A DNA stretch of 43,263 nucleotides from Candidatus Manganitrophaceae bacterium (GTDB taxonomy: Bacteria; Nitrospirota; Nitrospiria; SBBL01; JAADHI01): contig JAADHI010000100.1 of NCBI GenBank assembly GCA_013151935.1, forward strand, positions 1 through 43,263, in the 5' to 3' direction. Below the pieces are notes generated by a model. That model made no database searches and was not told where the DNA came from. It was given only the letters and a program-made list of their open reading frames with translations. The translations under genes were made by a program, and so were the position numbers. Positions 1 through 8,041 of this stretch are shown one piece after another. Numbering within the stretch: the stretch's first letter is position 1; the number at the start of each line of letters is the position of its first letter.

Positions 1-2593
1 TCTCGTCAATGACCGAAATAATATCCACGATTTTCTTGCTACTCTTGTTCACCGCCAACATGGCTTCTGAGGTTTCCGCCGTGACACGGCCGCCTTTTTC
101 GGCGACTTCGCGGGCCGCAATGGCCAGTTGATTCGCCTGTGCGGCATTGTCGGCATTTTGTTTGACCGTTGACGTCATCTCTTCCATTGATGATGAGGTT
201 TCTTCTAAAGCACTCGCCTGTTCTGCCGTTCTCTGCGACAGATCTTCGTTGCCCTTGCTGATCTCATTTATGCCGTTAGTCACCAAGTCAGAACCTTCGG
301 AAACAGATATTAGGGTCTCGCTGAGTTGCGTGATTGCTTTATTGAGACTCTCTTTCATCTCATTAAAAGAACCTTGATATTCACCCTTCATCGGAGTGCG
401 TAAATCTCCTTCTGAAAGAAAGCTTAAAACCTCCTGCGCTTCTGTAATAGGTGCTTCTACCGCAGCCAACATACTGTTAATGCCCTCTGCCAAGGTCTTT
501 AAAAATCCGTCAAAAACAGAGGCGTCAATGCGCTCACTCAACACACCGGCCGAAGCAGATGTAATCAATCGTTCGACTTCATTCTGGGCTTGTTTCTGGG
601 AGGTGACGTCCTGCCATTCCACGACGTTACCCACATAGTTTCCGTCCTTATCCATAATGGCCGAAACATTCAGATCTAAGGTCGCAGATCCAACCGCAAT
701 CTCGGTGCGATAAGGCAGGTTATTTGGGTTATCTAAAAGACGACGCTGCATTGAGGGATCTTTGTGAAAACCGTCAATGCTCGAACCGACAATTCCCTTC
801 ACCGTAAAACCTGAAAAAACCTTTCTAATTTCAAATTCTAGTTTTGACAAGGTTGTTTCCGAGGCCTGATTCATGTAGACAATCTCATAATTACGATCGC
901 AGACCATGATGTTTGTATTAGCATTATCAAGTGAAGATTTGAGACGTGCCATCTCGACTTCGGCCTGACGTTTTGCCGTCACATCTTCCCATTCAAGGGT
1001 GTTTCCCAGATAGTCGCCCGAATCTGAAATAATCGCGGAAACATTCAAATCCAATATGGCTGGTCCAACCTGGATGTCTGCACGATAGGGCATATTTTTG
1101 GGATCACCCAAAATCACCCTTTGTTTTGAAGGATCCTGATGAAAACGATCAATGACCGAACCCACAATCGTATCTACGGTAAAATCGTGAAAAACTTTTT
1201 TGATTTCCGGTGCAAGACGCGTCAGGGTCTTTTCTGAGGCCTTGTTCATGTAAATAATTTCTAAATCACGATTGCAAATCAGGACGTTTCCATTTGAGTT
1301 ATCAAGCGAGGATTTGAGACGTGCCATCTTGACTCCGGCCTGCCGCTTTTCTGTTACATCTTCCCATTCAAGGGTATTCCCCACATAGTCGCCCGAATCT
1401 GAAATAATCGCGGAAACATTCAAATCCAAAATAGCAGGTCCTACTTGAATATCCGCACGATAGGGCATGTTATTCGGATTATCTAAAATCGCCCTTTGTT
1501 TTGAAGGATCCTGATGAAAACGATCAATGACCGAACCCACAATCGTATCCACGCTAAAATCGTGAAAAACTTTTTTGATTTCCGGTGCAAGACGCGTCAG
1601 AGTCTTCTCTGAGGCCTTGTTCATATAAATGATTTCTAAATCACGATTGCAAATCAGGACGTTTCCATTTGAGTTATCAAGCGAGGATTTCAAACGCGCC
1701 ATCTCGATGGCAGCACGTCGTTTTTCACTCACCTCCTCCCATTCAAGTGTGTTGCCTATATATTCCCCCGTCTCTGAAATATTGGCTGTGACTTTTAGCT
1801 CCAACTTCAAGGGGCCGATTTCAATATCGGCACTGTAGGGCAGGTTTGCGGGATCAGATAAAATTTTTCGCTGTTTGGCGGGTATTTGGTGAAAGTCATC
1901 AATATTGGTTCCCACAATATTGTCGACAGAAAAACCCGGAAAAGCCTCCGCGATTTCAGACTCCACTGCACTCAAAGTCTTGATCGAAGCCTTATTGACA
2001 TAAGTAATATTTAAGTCTCGATCACAAATAATGACATGGGCAGCAATATTATCGAGTGCCGCCTGTGCGATATTGGTCCCAGTGTTTTTCTTTTTCTCGC
2101 CCTTTTTCCCGCTTGGAGACATGTTTGTTTCCTCTTTTTTTGTTTGTATTTTTTTGATTTTCCCCTGAGCCTTAACATTTTTTTGTTTCTGGCTCGCGCC
2201 CTCTAACATGACTGTTTTAATCGTATCAAGCGCATCAACCCATGCTTTTTTGACTTTGTCTGTCCAAGCATCTGCGGCAAATTCAGCCAGCACAGCCAAC
2301 AAATTTTCATTCACGGCATCATAATGTCCAGCTTCTGCACCGTAGCTTAGATGACGTTTACCCATTGCGCGCAAGGCCTTTACCAAGACCTCCGGTCGTC
2401 TCAAATTTTCAACAACCAGGACCAAGGACGCCAAGAGCATCTTTTGTTGTTTTTTTGGGCTTGTCCCACTAAACAGGGCTTCGACTTGCGGATATTTTTC
2501 AAAAAGCCGTTCGTAAAATCGTGCAACAAGCGCGTCTCCCTGCGGTGCAACAAGTGCAAAACTGTCTTCTAAGACTTTGACATTAAGTGCCAT
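1..2593 (-). CDS. Globin - four PAS - methyl-accepting chemotaxis receptor (partial, C-terminus beyond left edge)
   Basis: Soluble chemoreceptor; 864 residues visible. Residues 1-130 read as a globin of the Vitreoscilla haemoglobin/flavohaemoglobin type: FYERLFEKYPQVEALF matches helices B-C, Y27 fits position B10, and H81 in GKRHLSYG fits the proximal haem ligand (H85 in Vitreoscilla). A Lys-rich linker (131-157) follows, then four PAS domains of about 125 residues each (about 178-677) of the kind carrying IVGxxIDxFHxxP, then a HAMP-like stretch and the start of the MCP signalling domain with a methylation-type segment (EQASALEETSSSMEEMTS). No membrane segment is seen, so it should be cytoplasmic. 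ATG at 2593 follows AAGGAGAAAAG. It is the last visible gene of the che operon. Likely signals are O2, NO or redox through haem and PAS cofactors; that is inference. Confidence 0.9.
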   Translation of the reverse strand, partial: MALNVKVLEDSFALVAPQGDALVARFYERLFEKYPQVEALFSGTSPKKQQKMLLASLVLVVENLRRPEVLVKALRAMGKRHLSYGAEAGHYDAVNENLLAVLAEFAADAWTDKVKKAWVDALDTIKTVMLEGASQKQKNVKAQGKIKKIQTKKEETNMSPSGKKGEKKKNTGTNIAQAALDNIAAHVIICDRDLNITYVNKASIKTLSAVESEIAEAFPGFSVDNIVGTNIDDFHQIPAKQRKILSDPANLPYSADIEIGPLKLELKVTANISETGEYIGNTLEWEEVSEKRRAAIEMARLKSSLDNSNGNVLICNRDLEIIYMNKASEKTLTRLAPEIKKVFHDFSVDTIVGSVIDRFHQDPSKQRAILDNPNNMPYRADIQVGPAILDLNVSAIISDSGDYVGNTLEWEDVTEKRQAGVKMARLKSSLDNSNGNVLICNRDLEIIYMNKASEKTLTRLAPEIKKVFHDFTVDTIVGSVIDRFHQDPSKQRVILGDPKNMPYRADIQVGPAILDLNVSAIISDSGDYLGNTLEWEDVTAKRQAEVEMARLKSSLDNANTNIMVCDRNYEIVYMNQASETTLSKLEFEIRKVFSGFTVKGIVGSSIDGFHKDPSMQRRLLDNPNNLPYRTEIAVGSATLDLNVSAIMDKDGNYVGNVVEWQDVTSQKQAQNEVERLITSASAGVLSERIDASVFDGFLKTLAEGINSMLAAVEAPITEAQEVLSFLSEGDLRTPMKGEYQGSFNEMKESLNKAITQLSETLISVSEGSDLVTNGINEISKGNEDLSQRTAEQASALEETSSSMEEMTSTVKQNADNAAQANQLAIAAREVAEKGGRVTAETSEAMLAVNKSSKKIVDIISVIDE
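562..2061 (-). repeat. Four tandem 375-bp PAS-coding units
   Basis: The PAS domains are encoded by four head-to-tail units with an exact 375-bp period. The equivalent word (GATTTGAGACG or a variant, plus strand) begins at 936, 1311 and 1686. The two central units (about 937-1311 and 1312-1686) are nearly identical in DNA and differ at roughly 9 of 125 residues by eye. The outer two are clearly more diverged. This is a recent internal duplication inside an older array. Confidence 0.85.
2120..2136 (-). promoter_or_regulatory. Internal ribosome-binding site and ATG at the globin/PAS junction
   Basis: Inside the receptor gene, AAGAGG (2136-2131) lies 8 nt before an in-frame ATG (2122-2120), which is codon 158. 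It falls exactly at the end of the A-rich, Lys-rich linker between the globin and PAS1. It could start a globin-less receptor or be the old start of a receptor gene to which a globin was fused. Confidence 0.5.
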
Positions 2594-2670
2594 GATTCTC
2601 TTTTCTCCTTTTTCTTTGGAACTTTAAAAACGTAAAACGTGACAAGATCCGCCCCATCTCATCTTATTCA

Positions 2671-3186
2671 TCACTGCTCAGTCTCTGGAACATCAAATTC
2701 TTCAGTACCTGAAACAGAAAGCACACGGTCGATATCCAAAAAAGCCACCAGTTTTTCACCATAACTGCCGATGCCGTTGATAAAACCCACATCCACCATA
2801 CTGCCAAATTCTGGCGCAGGTTGGATGTCTTTTGCGGCAATATTCATGACATCTGATACCGCATCAACAATGATACCCATGATGCGGCCTTTGACTTCGA
2901 CGACGATAATCACGGTTTTTTTGTCGTATTCCTGTTGTTCCATGCCAAACTTCATACGCAAATCCACAATAGGAACAATGGTTCCTCGCAAATTGAGTAC
3001 CCCTTTGACATAGTTCGGCGTATTTGGAATACGGGTCACCCCGGTATATCCCTTAATTTCCTGAACCCTGAGAATCTCCACCCCATATTGTTCCTCTCCA
3101 AGTGCAAAGGTGAGATATTGATCCCCATCGGACGCGAAACCCATCTGGTCATCCTGTGACTTTACTGATTCTGTTGCGATAGACAC
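2671..3186 (-). CDS. cheW: CheW chemotaxis coupling protein
   Basis: Scaffold joining chemoreceptors to the CheA kinase. The single CheW/SH3-like fold is visible: YLTFALGEEQYGVEILRVQEI at the start, then TRIPNTPNYVKGVLNLRG, then IVPIVDLRMKFG. About 171 residues, normal for CheW, with a short acidic tail. I place the start at GTG (3186) because AGGAGG ends 4 nt before it; an in-frame TTG further upstream at 3267 has no such support. It lies between cheA and the globin-PAS receptor in one operon. The only alternative would be CheV, which is excluded because there is no receiver domain. Confidence 0.93.
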   Translation of the reverse strand: MSIATESVKSQDDQMGFASDGDQYLTFALGEEQYGVEILRVQEIKGYTGVTRIPNTPNYVKGVLNLRGTIVPIVDLRMKFGMEQQEYDKKTVIIVVEVKGRIMGIIVDAVSDVMNIAAKDIQPAPEFGSMVDVGFINGIGSYGEKLVAFLDIDRVLSVSGTEEFDVPETEQ

Positions 3187-3279
3187 TGTGCCTCCTTTCA
3201 TCTTCTCCAAAAGCGAAGAATATTCCCTTTTTTGACCCCGTTTCTGCCGCCCTTTGTGGCAAAACACAAAGGCCTCAAA

Positions 3280-5172
3280 TTACCCCACAAACATCTGCTC
3301 TTCATGCCCCGCAAAGGAACGAATGGCACGCACATCTATAATAAAAGCGACGTGTCCATCCCCCAATATTGTCGCCCCGGCAATGCCATTCACCTTTTTA
3401 AAATTGGTTTCCATACTCTTGATCACAACCTGTTGCTGGCCGAGCAATTCATCGACTAAAACAGCCACACGTCCCCCATCTGACTCAATGACAGACAAAA
3501 CGCCCTTGGTGGGATCGGTGACATCAGATTCTGTACCAAAGAGTTCAGCCAGTCGCACAATAGGCAGATATTCTCCACGCATATTGACCAGCTCGCCTCG
3601 TTCCATAATGGTTTTGATCTCATTTTCTTTGGGTCGCATGGATTCCACGATAGAGGTAATCGGCAAAATGTAAACTTCCTTACCGACCTTCACCACCATG
3701 CCCTCAATAATCGCAAGCGTCAGCGGTAGACGAATGATAAAACGACTTCCGACCCCTTCTTCAGATTCGATCTCTACCATGCCCCCCATGGATTGCACAT
3801 TCTTTTTGACAACATCCATACCGACACCGCGACCTGAGATATCACTGACTTTTTTTGCGGTCGAAAAACCCGCTGCAAAAATGAGATTCCAAACCTCTGC
3901 ATCAGAAATATTCTCTGGAATAGACATGCCCTGCTCGGCAGCCTTGGCAAGAATACGTTCTCGATTTAAACCCGCACCGTTGTCTCTCACTTCAATAACG
4001 ACATTTCCCCCCTGATGAGAAGCCTCTAAAATGATGGTGCCCATGGGGTCTTTTCCTGCGGCCTTGCGATCTTCGGGGGATTCAATTCCGTGATCGAAAC
4101 TGTTTCGTAAGAGATGAGTCAGTGGATCAGAAAGTTTTTCAATAAACCCTTTGTCAATTTCGGTTTCCTCTCCAATCATCACCAATTCAAGTTCTTTCTT
4201 AAATGCCTTTTTCATGTCACGAACAAGTCTGGGAAAACGGCTAAACACCATACGAATCGGCACCATGCGAATGGCCATCACACTTTCCTGTAAATCTCGG
4301 GTATTGCGCTCCAACTGAACAAGACCATTTTCTAATTTTTCAAAAATTTCAGGATCAAGATGGGATGCCGTCTGCGCCAACATGGCCTGAGTGATGACGA
4401 TTTCTCCAACTTGATTAAAAAGCTGATCAACTTTTTCGACACCAATGCGAATAGAGGTTGCTTCTGCTTGTGCTTTCGCGGCTTTTTCTGGGCGTATTTT
4501 TTTAATCGGGGTTTTGGCCACCCCAGAAGTCGAAATCGTTTCTTCTGCCTTTTCAGCTGACGAACCCGACACACTTTCTTCGTCATCAAAAAAGCCAAAA
4601 CCAGGATCTTTCTCAGCTTCGACTTCCGAATGCGATTCAGGATCACTGTCCTCAATGGGAGGATCATCATCAAAAAAGCCGAAACCTAAGTCTTTCTCTT
4701 CCTCATCGACCACTTCAGACACTTTTTTGGTTTTTTCTGTAGGTTTTGTCTTTGTTTTTTTAGGACTTTCTTCTGTTTTCAAGACATCACCCGAAACCAC
4801 CTTAAGACGTTCGATAATGTCGATGGAAGAAGTCATATCGATTTCACCTTCCTCCTTATATGCCTCTAATATTTCCTTTAAGACATCTCCCCCTTCCAAG
4901 AAAATATCGACCATTTCACTTTTGAGCGCTAATTCTGATTTTCTAACTTTATCGAGTACAGTTTCAAAAGCATGTGCGACCTTGGTAAGTTTATCGAAAC
5001 CAAATGTCCCCGCACCGCCCTTGATGGAGTGTACGGCGCGAAAGATTGCATTTAACTCCTCAGAGTCGGGTGACAACACATCCAAGTTAAGGAGTAACCC
5101 TTCCATTGCAACAAGATGCTCAGCCGTCTCTTCATAAAAAACATCAAAAAATTGGCTTTTATCAAAATCCAT
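3280..5172 (-). CDS. cheA: CheA chemotaxis histidine kinase
   Basis: Autophosphorylating kinase of the receptor array, donating phosphate to CheY. Order of domains in 630 residues: HPt (1-110, phospho-His H48 in RAVHSIKGG); a long acidic linker (about 125-240) where a P2 domain would sit; dimerisation helices; the HATPase domain with LLRNSFDHGIE (N box), VRDNGAGL and GRGVGMDVV; and a C-terminal CheW-like regulatory domain (LPLTLAIIEGMVVKVG onwards). The linker holds two copies of GFGFFDD at residues 163-169 and 191-197. No P2 domain is evident. It lies 30 nt downstream of cheY. CheR, CheB and CheZ are not in the window. Confidence 0.96.
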   Translation of the reverse strand: MDFDKSQFFDVFYEETAEHLVAMEGLLLNLDVLSPDSEELNAIFRAVHSIKGGAGTFGFDKLTKVAHAFETVLDKVRKSELALKSEMVDIFLEGGDVLKEILEAYKEEGEIDMTSSIDIIERLKVVSGDVLKTEESPKKTKTKPTEKTKKVSEVVDEEEKDLGFGFFDDDPPIEDSDPESHSEVEAEKDPGFGFFDDEESVSGSSAEKAEETISTSGVAKTPIKKIRPEKAAKAQAEATSIRIGVEKVDQLFNQVGEIVITQAMLAQTASHLDPEIFEKLENGLVQLERNTRDLQESVMAIRMVPIRMVFSRFPRLVRDMKKAFKKELELVMIGEETEIDKGFIEKLSDPLTHLLRNSFDHGIESPEDRKAAGKDPMGTIILEASHQGGNVVIEVRDNGAGLNRERILAKAAEQGMSIPENISDAEVWNLIFAAGFSTAKKVSDISGRGVGMDVVKKNVQSMGGMVEIESEEGVGSRFIIRLPLTLAIIEGMVVKVGKEVYILPITSIVESMRPKENEIKTIMERGELVNMRGEYLPIVRLAELFGTESDVTDPTKGVLSVIESDGGRVAVLVDELLGQQQVVIKSMETNFKKVNGIAGATILGDGHVAFIIDVRAIRSFAGHEEQMFVG

Positions 5173-5202
5173 AACGTCTCCTTATTCTTCCTCGATTTAC
5201 CT

Positions 5203-5568
5203 TCAGCCAATCACTTTTTTGACAACCAATAACAATTTAGCCGGATCAAAAGGCTTAACCAGCCAACCTGTCGCACCCACCGCTTTTCCTTGGCTTTTCA
5301 TGGTGTCACTTGATTCCGTCGTCAACATCAAAATAGGGGTTTTTTTATATTGCGGCGAACCACGCAAGGCCCGAATCAAAGATAAACCATCCATATTTGG
5401 CATGTTCTGATCCGTCAAAACGAGATTGAAGGGTTTTGTTTTTGACTTGATCAGGGCATCCTGACCATCCACCGCCTCAACTACGTCGTAGCCCGCACCT
5501 TTCAAGGTAAAAACAACCATCTGCCGCATTGATTTAGAATCATCAACGGCCAAAACAGATTTTCCCAT
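5203..5568 (-). CDS. cheY: CheY-type single-domain response regulator
   Basis: Phosphorylated by CheA and binds the FliM switch. 121 residues, one receiver domain. Acidic pair in VDDSKSMRQ at the N-terminus, phospho-acceptor Asp in LVLTDQNMPNMDG, switch Thr in MLTTES and conserved Lys in WLVKPF. The VDDS-xS-xR-xM and TDxNMPxMDG patterns are typical of chemotaxis CheY. Start ATG 5568 is preceded by AAGGAGG at 8 nt; a longer in-frame start to 5601 lacks a ribosome site. It sits between the membrane MCP and cheA. Confidence 0.94.
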   Translation of the reverse strand: MGKSVLAVDDSKSMRQMVVFTLKGAGYDVVEAVDGQDALIKSKTKPFNLVLTDQNMPNMDGLSLIRALRGSPQYKKTPILMLTTESSDTMKSQGKAVGATGWLVKPFDPAKLLLVVKKVIG

Positions 5569-5645
5569 GGAACCTTCCTCCTTCTTGTAAAATGCGGGCA
5601 AACATTTTGCCCCACAGCCACGTGTCTATGGTCAGCACAATTTCA

Positions 5646-6911
5646 CTAAAATAACTCGATATCCCCAGCACCCACATTCTCTTGAGCCACTTTTGTGTTG
5701 CTGGCTTGCTCCGTAGTCGCACTCACGGTTTGATAAGAATCGTCTTCGATTTGATTCTCCGTATAAACATCTGATTTTTCGATGATGCACACTCCTCCGC
5801 CACTCACAATCGCTTCTATTTTTTCCATACGCAGGAGTACACCATCAAGTAGTTGTCGGACCAAATCTTCAAATTGAAGCGCCGTAATCGCACTGCCCAC
5901 GTTGTTTGTAATCTGGGCACTTATTGTTGAAACCGAATCAACCCCTTCAATCATTTTTTGATGGAGCGCGCTTAAACCCTTCATCATTTGTTCGGTTTCC
6001 CGTTTTGCCTGAAGCACAAAGTTCATGTCTTTTGAAGCCAAGTCATTTGTGGATTTTTCAGCCCGTTCGATGGCCTCTCTAATCTCTTGCACATGCTTCA
6101 CAATACCCATGCCAAAAGCCTTGGAATGATTTGAAAGCTGTCGGACTTCTGCTGCCACAACAGCAAAGCCCCGCCCTGCCGTGCCTGCCCGGGCTGCCTC
6201 AATCGTGGCATTGATTGCCAGCACTTTAGTTTGCTCAGCGATGGAATCAACACCACCCACATCCCGGAGTATGTTCTTAACCAGATCTGTTACATCTTCC
6301 AGTTTTTCAACAAGCCGCATACTGTGTTTGCTGGTATGCACAATGTTTCCAACAAGTTCTGCCATCAACTTTTCCGTCTCCATCGCAAACCGTTCAAAAT
6401 CAATGGACTCATCTGCGCCCTCTTCCTCCACGCTGGAATCAGATGTAATGTCTCCAATAAGATCTCGCTGTGCCCGTGTTCCAGCCTCCAGTGCCGTAAA
6501 ATTCTGATTGAGTTTTTCAATGGCATCTTCTAATAGACCATTCACTTGTTGTACTTCTCTCCTAATGGCGACAAACTGAAGATCCATATCTTTTTTTCGT
6601 TCTTCTGAAATTGCTCCGGGCTGAAGGGTAGAATCTTCTACTTTGTTTTCATCAGCCGCAGCCATATCTCGGGTGGTTTCCATTTCAAAAGAAGTATCTG
6701 AGCGCTCTTCCAAAACAAGTGGATCCTCAGATGATGCAACTTCCTGAGACACCACAGCAGTGTAAATTTTGAGATAAGACTTCGACAAAAGTCCCCAATT
6801 GATAGAAACTACGGCCAAAACCCAAAAGGACTCCGAACTTACGTCAAACCAATACAGGGCAAGAAATCCCAAACCACTTGAAGTCCATGCCTTCAGAAAA
6901 TAAGCACTCAT
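5646..6911 (-). CDS. Membrane-anchored MCP-type receptor with tiny extracytoplasmic loop
   Basis: 421 residues. Two hydrophobic segments lie within the first 50 residues (about 8-24 and 28-46) with almost no loop between them, so there is no classical periplasmic sensor domain. A variable acidic region and coiled coil follow, then an MCP signalling domain (about 160-375) with the hairpin tip [24 protein letters not shown]. The usual Glu in [12 protein letters not shown] is Thr here. The C-terminal part contains [16 protein letters not shown]. Start ATG 6911 has AGGTGA six nt upstream; a TTG at 6917 would sit on the ribosome site. First gene of the che operon. It may report membrane or internal energy state; ligand unknown. 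Confidence 0.85.
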   Translation of the reverse strand: MSAYFLKAWTSSGLGFLALYWFDVSSESFWVLAVVSINWGLLSKSYLKIYTAVVSQEVASSEDPLVLEERSDTSFEMETTRDMAAADENKVEDSTLQPGAISEERKKDMDLQFVAIRREVQQVNGLLEDAIEKLNQNFTALEAGTRAQRDLIGDITSDSSVEEEGADESIDFERFAMETEKLMAELVGNIVHTSKHSMRLVEKLEDVTDLVKNILRDVGGVDSIAEQTKVLAINATIEAARAGTAGRGFAVVAAEVRQLSNHSKAFGMGIVKHVQEIREAIERAEKSTNDLASKDMNFVLQAKRETEQMMKGLSALHQKMIEGVDSVSTISAQITNNVGSAITALQFEDLVRQLLDGVLLRMEKIEAIVSGGGVCIIEKSDVYTENQIEDDSYQTVSATTEQASNTKVAQENVGAGDIELF

Positions 6912-6997
6912 AAACAATCACCTGACCTACACCAACGCGCTTAAAACAACACGTATTTTTTCAAAAAAGAGTCTAAGCATCTCATCAAACAAACATA

Positions 6998-7040
6998 AAT
7001 ACCTATTTGGCATTATTATGCCTGTACTTGTTGAGGTATT
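6998..7040 (-). promoter_or_regulatory. Nested inverted repeat in leader of the che operon
   Basis: An outer 7-bp stem AATACCT (6998-7004) / AGGTATT (7034-7040) encloses an inner stem GGCAT (7009-7013) / ATGCC (7018-7022) with a 4-nt loop. It lies between the sigma-28 promoter and the MCP start codon, so it would be in the untranslated leader. Function unknown. The rest of the 299-nt gap 6912-7210 holds only the promoter described separately. Confidence 0.45.
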
Positions 7041-7097
7041 GTTATTGACGTTTTATTTGGAAGTGCGTTCTAAGCACAAAATCCCCCGATGCTCTTC

Positions 7098-7125
7098 TTA
7101 TCGGTCTCTCGTTTCCAATTCTTTA
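7098..7125 (-). promoter_or_regulatory. Sigma-28 (FliA) promoter for the MCP-cheY-cheA-cheW operon
   Basis: On the minus strand, TAAA (7125-7122) is followed after 16 nt by ACCGATAA (7105-7098). The flagellar sigma-28 consensus is TAAA-N15-GCCGATAA, so the -10 matches 7 of 8 and the spacer is one nt long. It lies about 190 nt before the MCP start and directly downstream of fliA, which encodes the matching sigma factor. Confidence 0.65.
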
Positions 7126-7210
7126 GCCTTGCATTTTTATTTTTTAAGATCACAGCCTCACCATTGAAATTTATCAATATTATCCATAGATAATTAGTTT
7201 GAATGACTTT

Positions 7211-7957
7211 TTATTGCGATAAAATCCCTTTTAATTTCATGATGGCTTTGCTGTGGAGCTGACAAATTCGTGATTCTGAAACACTTAAAACCGCCCCGAT
7301 TTCCTTCAAAGTCAATTCTTCGTGATAATAAAGTGAAACCACAATTTGCTCTTTTTTACTGAGGGCTTCGATGGCTTGAATCAGATGGTTTTTTTCGTCC
7401 AGCGAGAGCACAGAAAGCAAAGGGTCTTCCCCATTCGGATCGGCCATGGCTTCTATCAAGCGCCACTCAACCCCCTCTTTAACCCCCAAGTCATCCAGGC
7501 TTAAAAGTGTCACGCCACGTGCCTGATAAAGAAATTCATCAAAGGTTTCTTGATCCATCTCCAGGGCTGCGACAAGCTCTTCCTCTGTTGGAGGACGCCC
7601 CGCTTTTTTGATAAAATCATCAGAGGCTTTACGAAGTTTTTTGCTTTTGTCATGCACCGAACGCGGCACCCAATCTTGCGTCCGGATCTCATCAAGCATG
7701 GCCCCTCGAATTCTAAATTCTGCATAGGTTTTAAAACGGGTATTGATTTTAGGATCATAACGATCCAGAGCATTCATGAGCCCAATGACACCCGAATGGA
7801 TCAAATCATCAATATCCAATGAAGAAGGCAGGCGAAAAACCAAACGCTGTGCAATCATGCGAATCATGGGTGCAAAATCTTCAAGAAGCGCATCCATTTC
7901 CGTTTGTCCCGGAGCGGGATTGGGTTGGTAAACCTGGGCTTCTTTACTTGTCTTCAT
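7211..7957 (-). CDS. fliA: FliA, flagellar sigma factor 28
   Basis: Directs RNA polymerase to late flagellar and chemotaxis promoters. 248 residues. Region 2 is visible (DIDDLIHSGVIGLMNALDRYD, then RFKTYAEFRIRGAMLDEIR with DWVPRS, the FliA/WhiG signature). Region 3 follows, and region 4 carries LTLKEIGAVLSVSESRICQLHSKA (helix-turn-helix). There is no region 1.1, as expected. Last gene of the fliL operon, 84 nt after flhG. It probably activates the promoter at 7098-7125. No anti-sigma flgM is in the window. Confidence 0.95.
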   Translation of the reverse strand: MKTSKEAQVYQPNPAPGQTEMDALLEDFAPMIRMIAQRLVFRLPSSLDIDDLIHSGVIGLMNALDRYDPKINTRFKTYAEFRIRGAMLDEIRTQDWVPRSVHDKSKKLRKASDDFIKKAGRPPTEEELVAALEMDQETFDEFLYQARGVTLLSLDDLGVKEGVEWRLIEAMADPNGEDPLLSVLSLDEKNHLIQAIEALSKKEQIVVSLYYHEELTLKEIGAVLSVSESRICQLHSKAIMKLKGILSQ

Positions 7958-8041
7958 GCGGGTGTTTCCATTGTTTTATTTAAAACCCCAATCGCGTCAA
8001 ACCTGAAAAATGACGTTATTTCTGTGACGGCTCAACATCAT

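Noticed and set aside
4445-5137. 230-residue plus-strand ORF
   Set aside because: Antisense shadow of cheA, Ser/Thr-rich as expected from the complementary strand of acidic linker codons.
7009-7022. TGGCATTATTATGCC on the plus strand as a sigma-54 promoter
   Set aside because: GG and GC are separated by 9 nt, not 10, and there is no gene downstream on that strand. It is the inner stem of the che leader.
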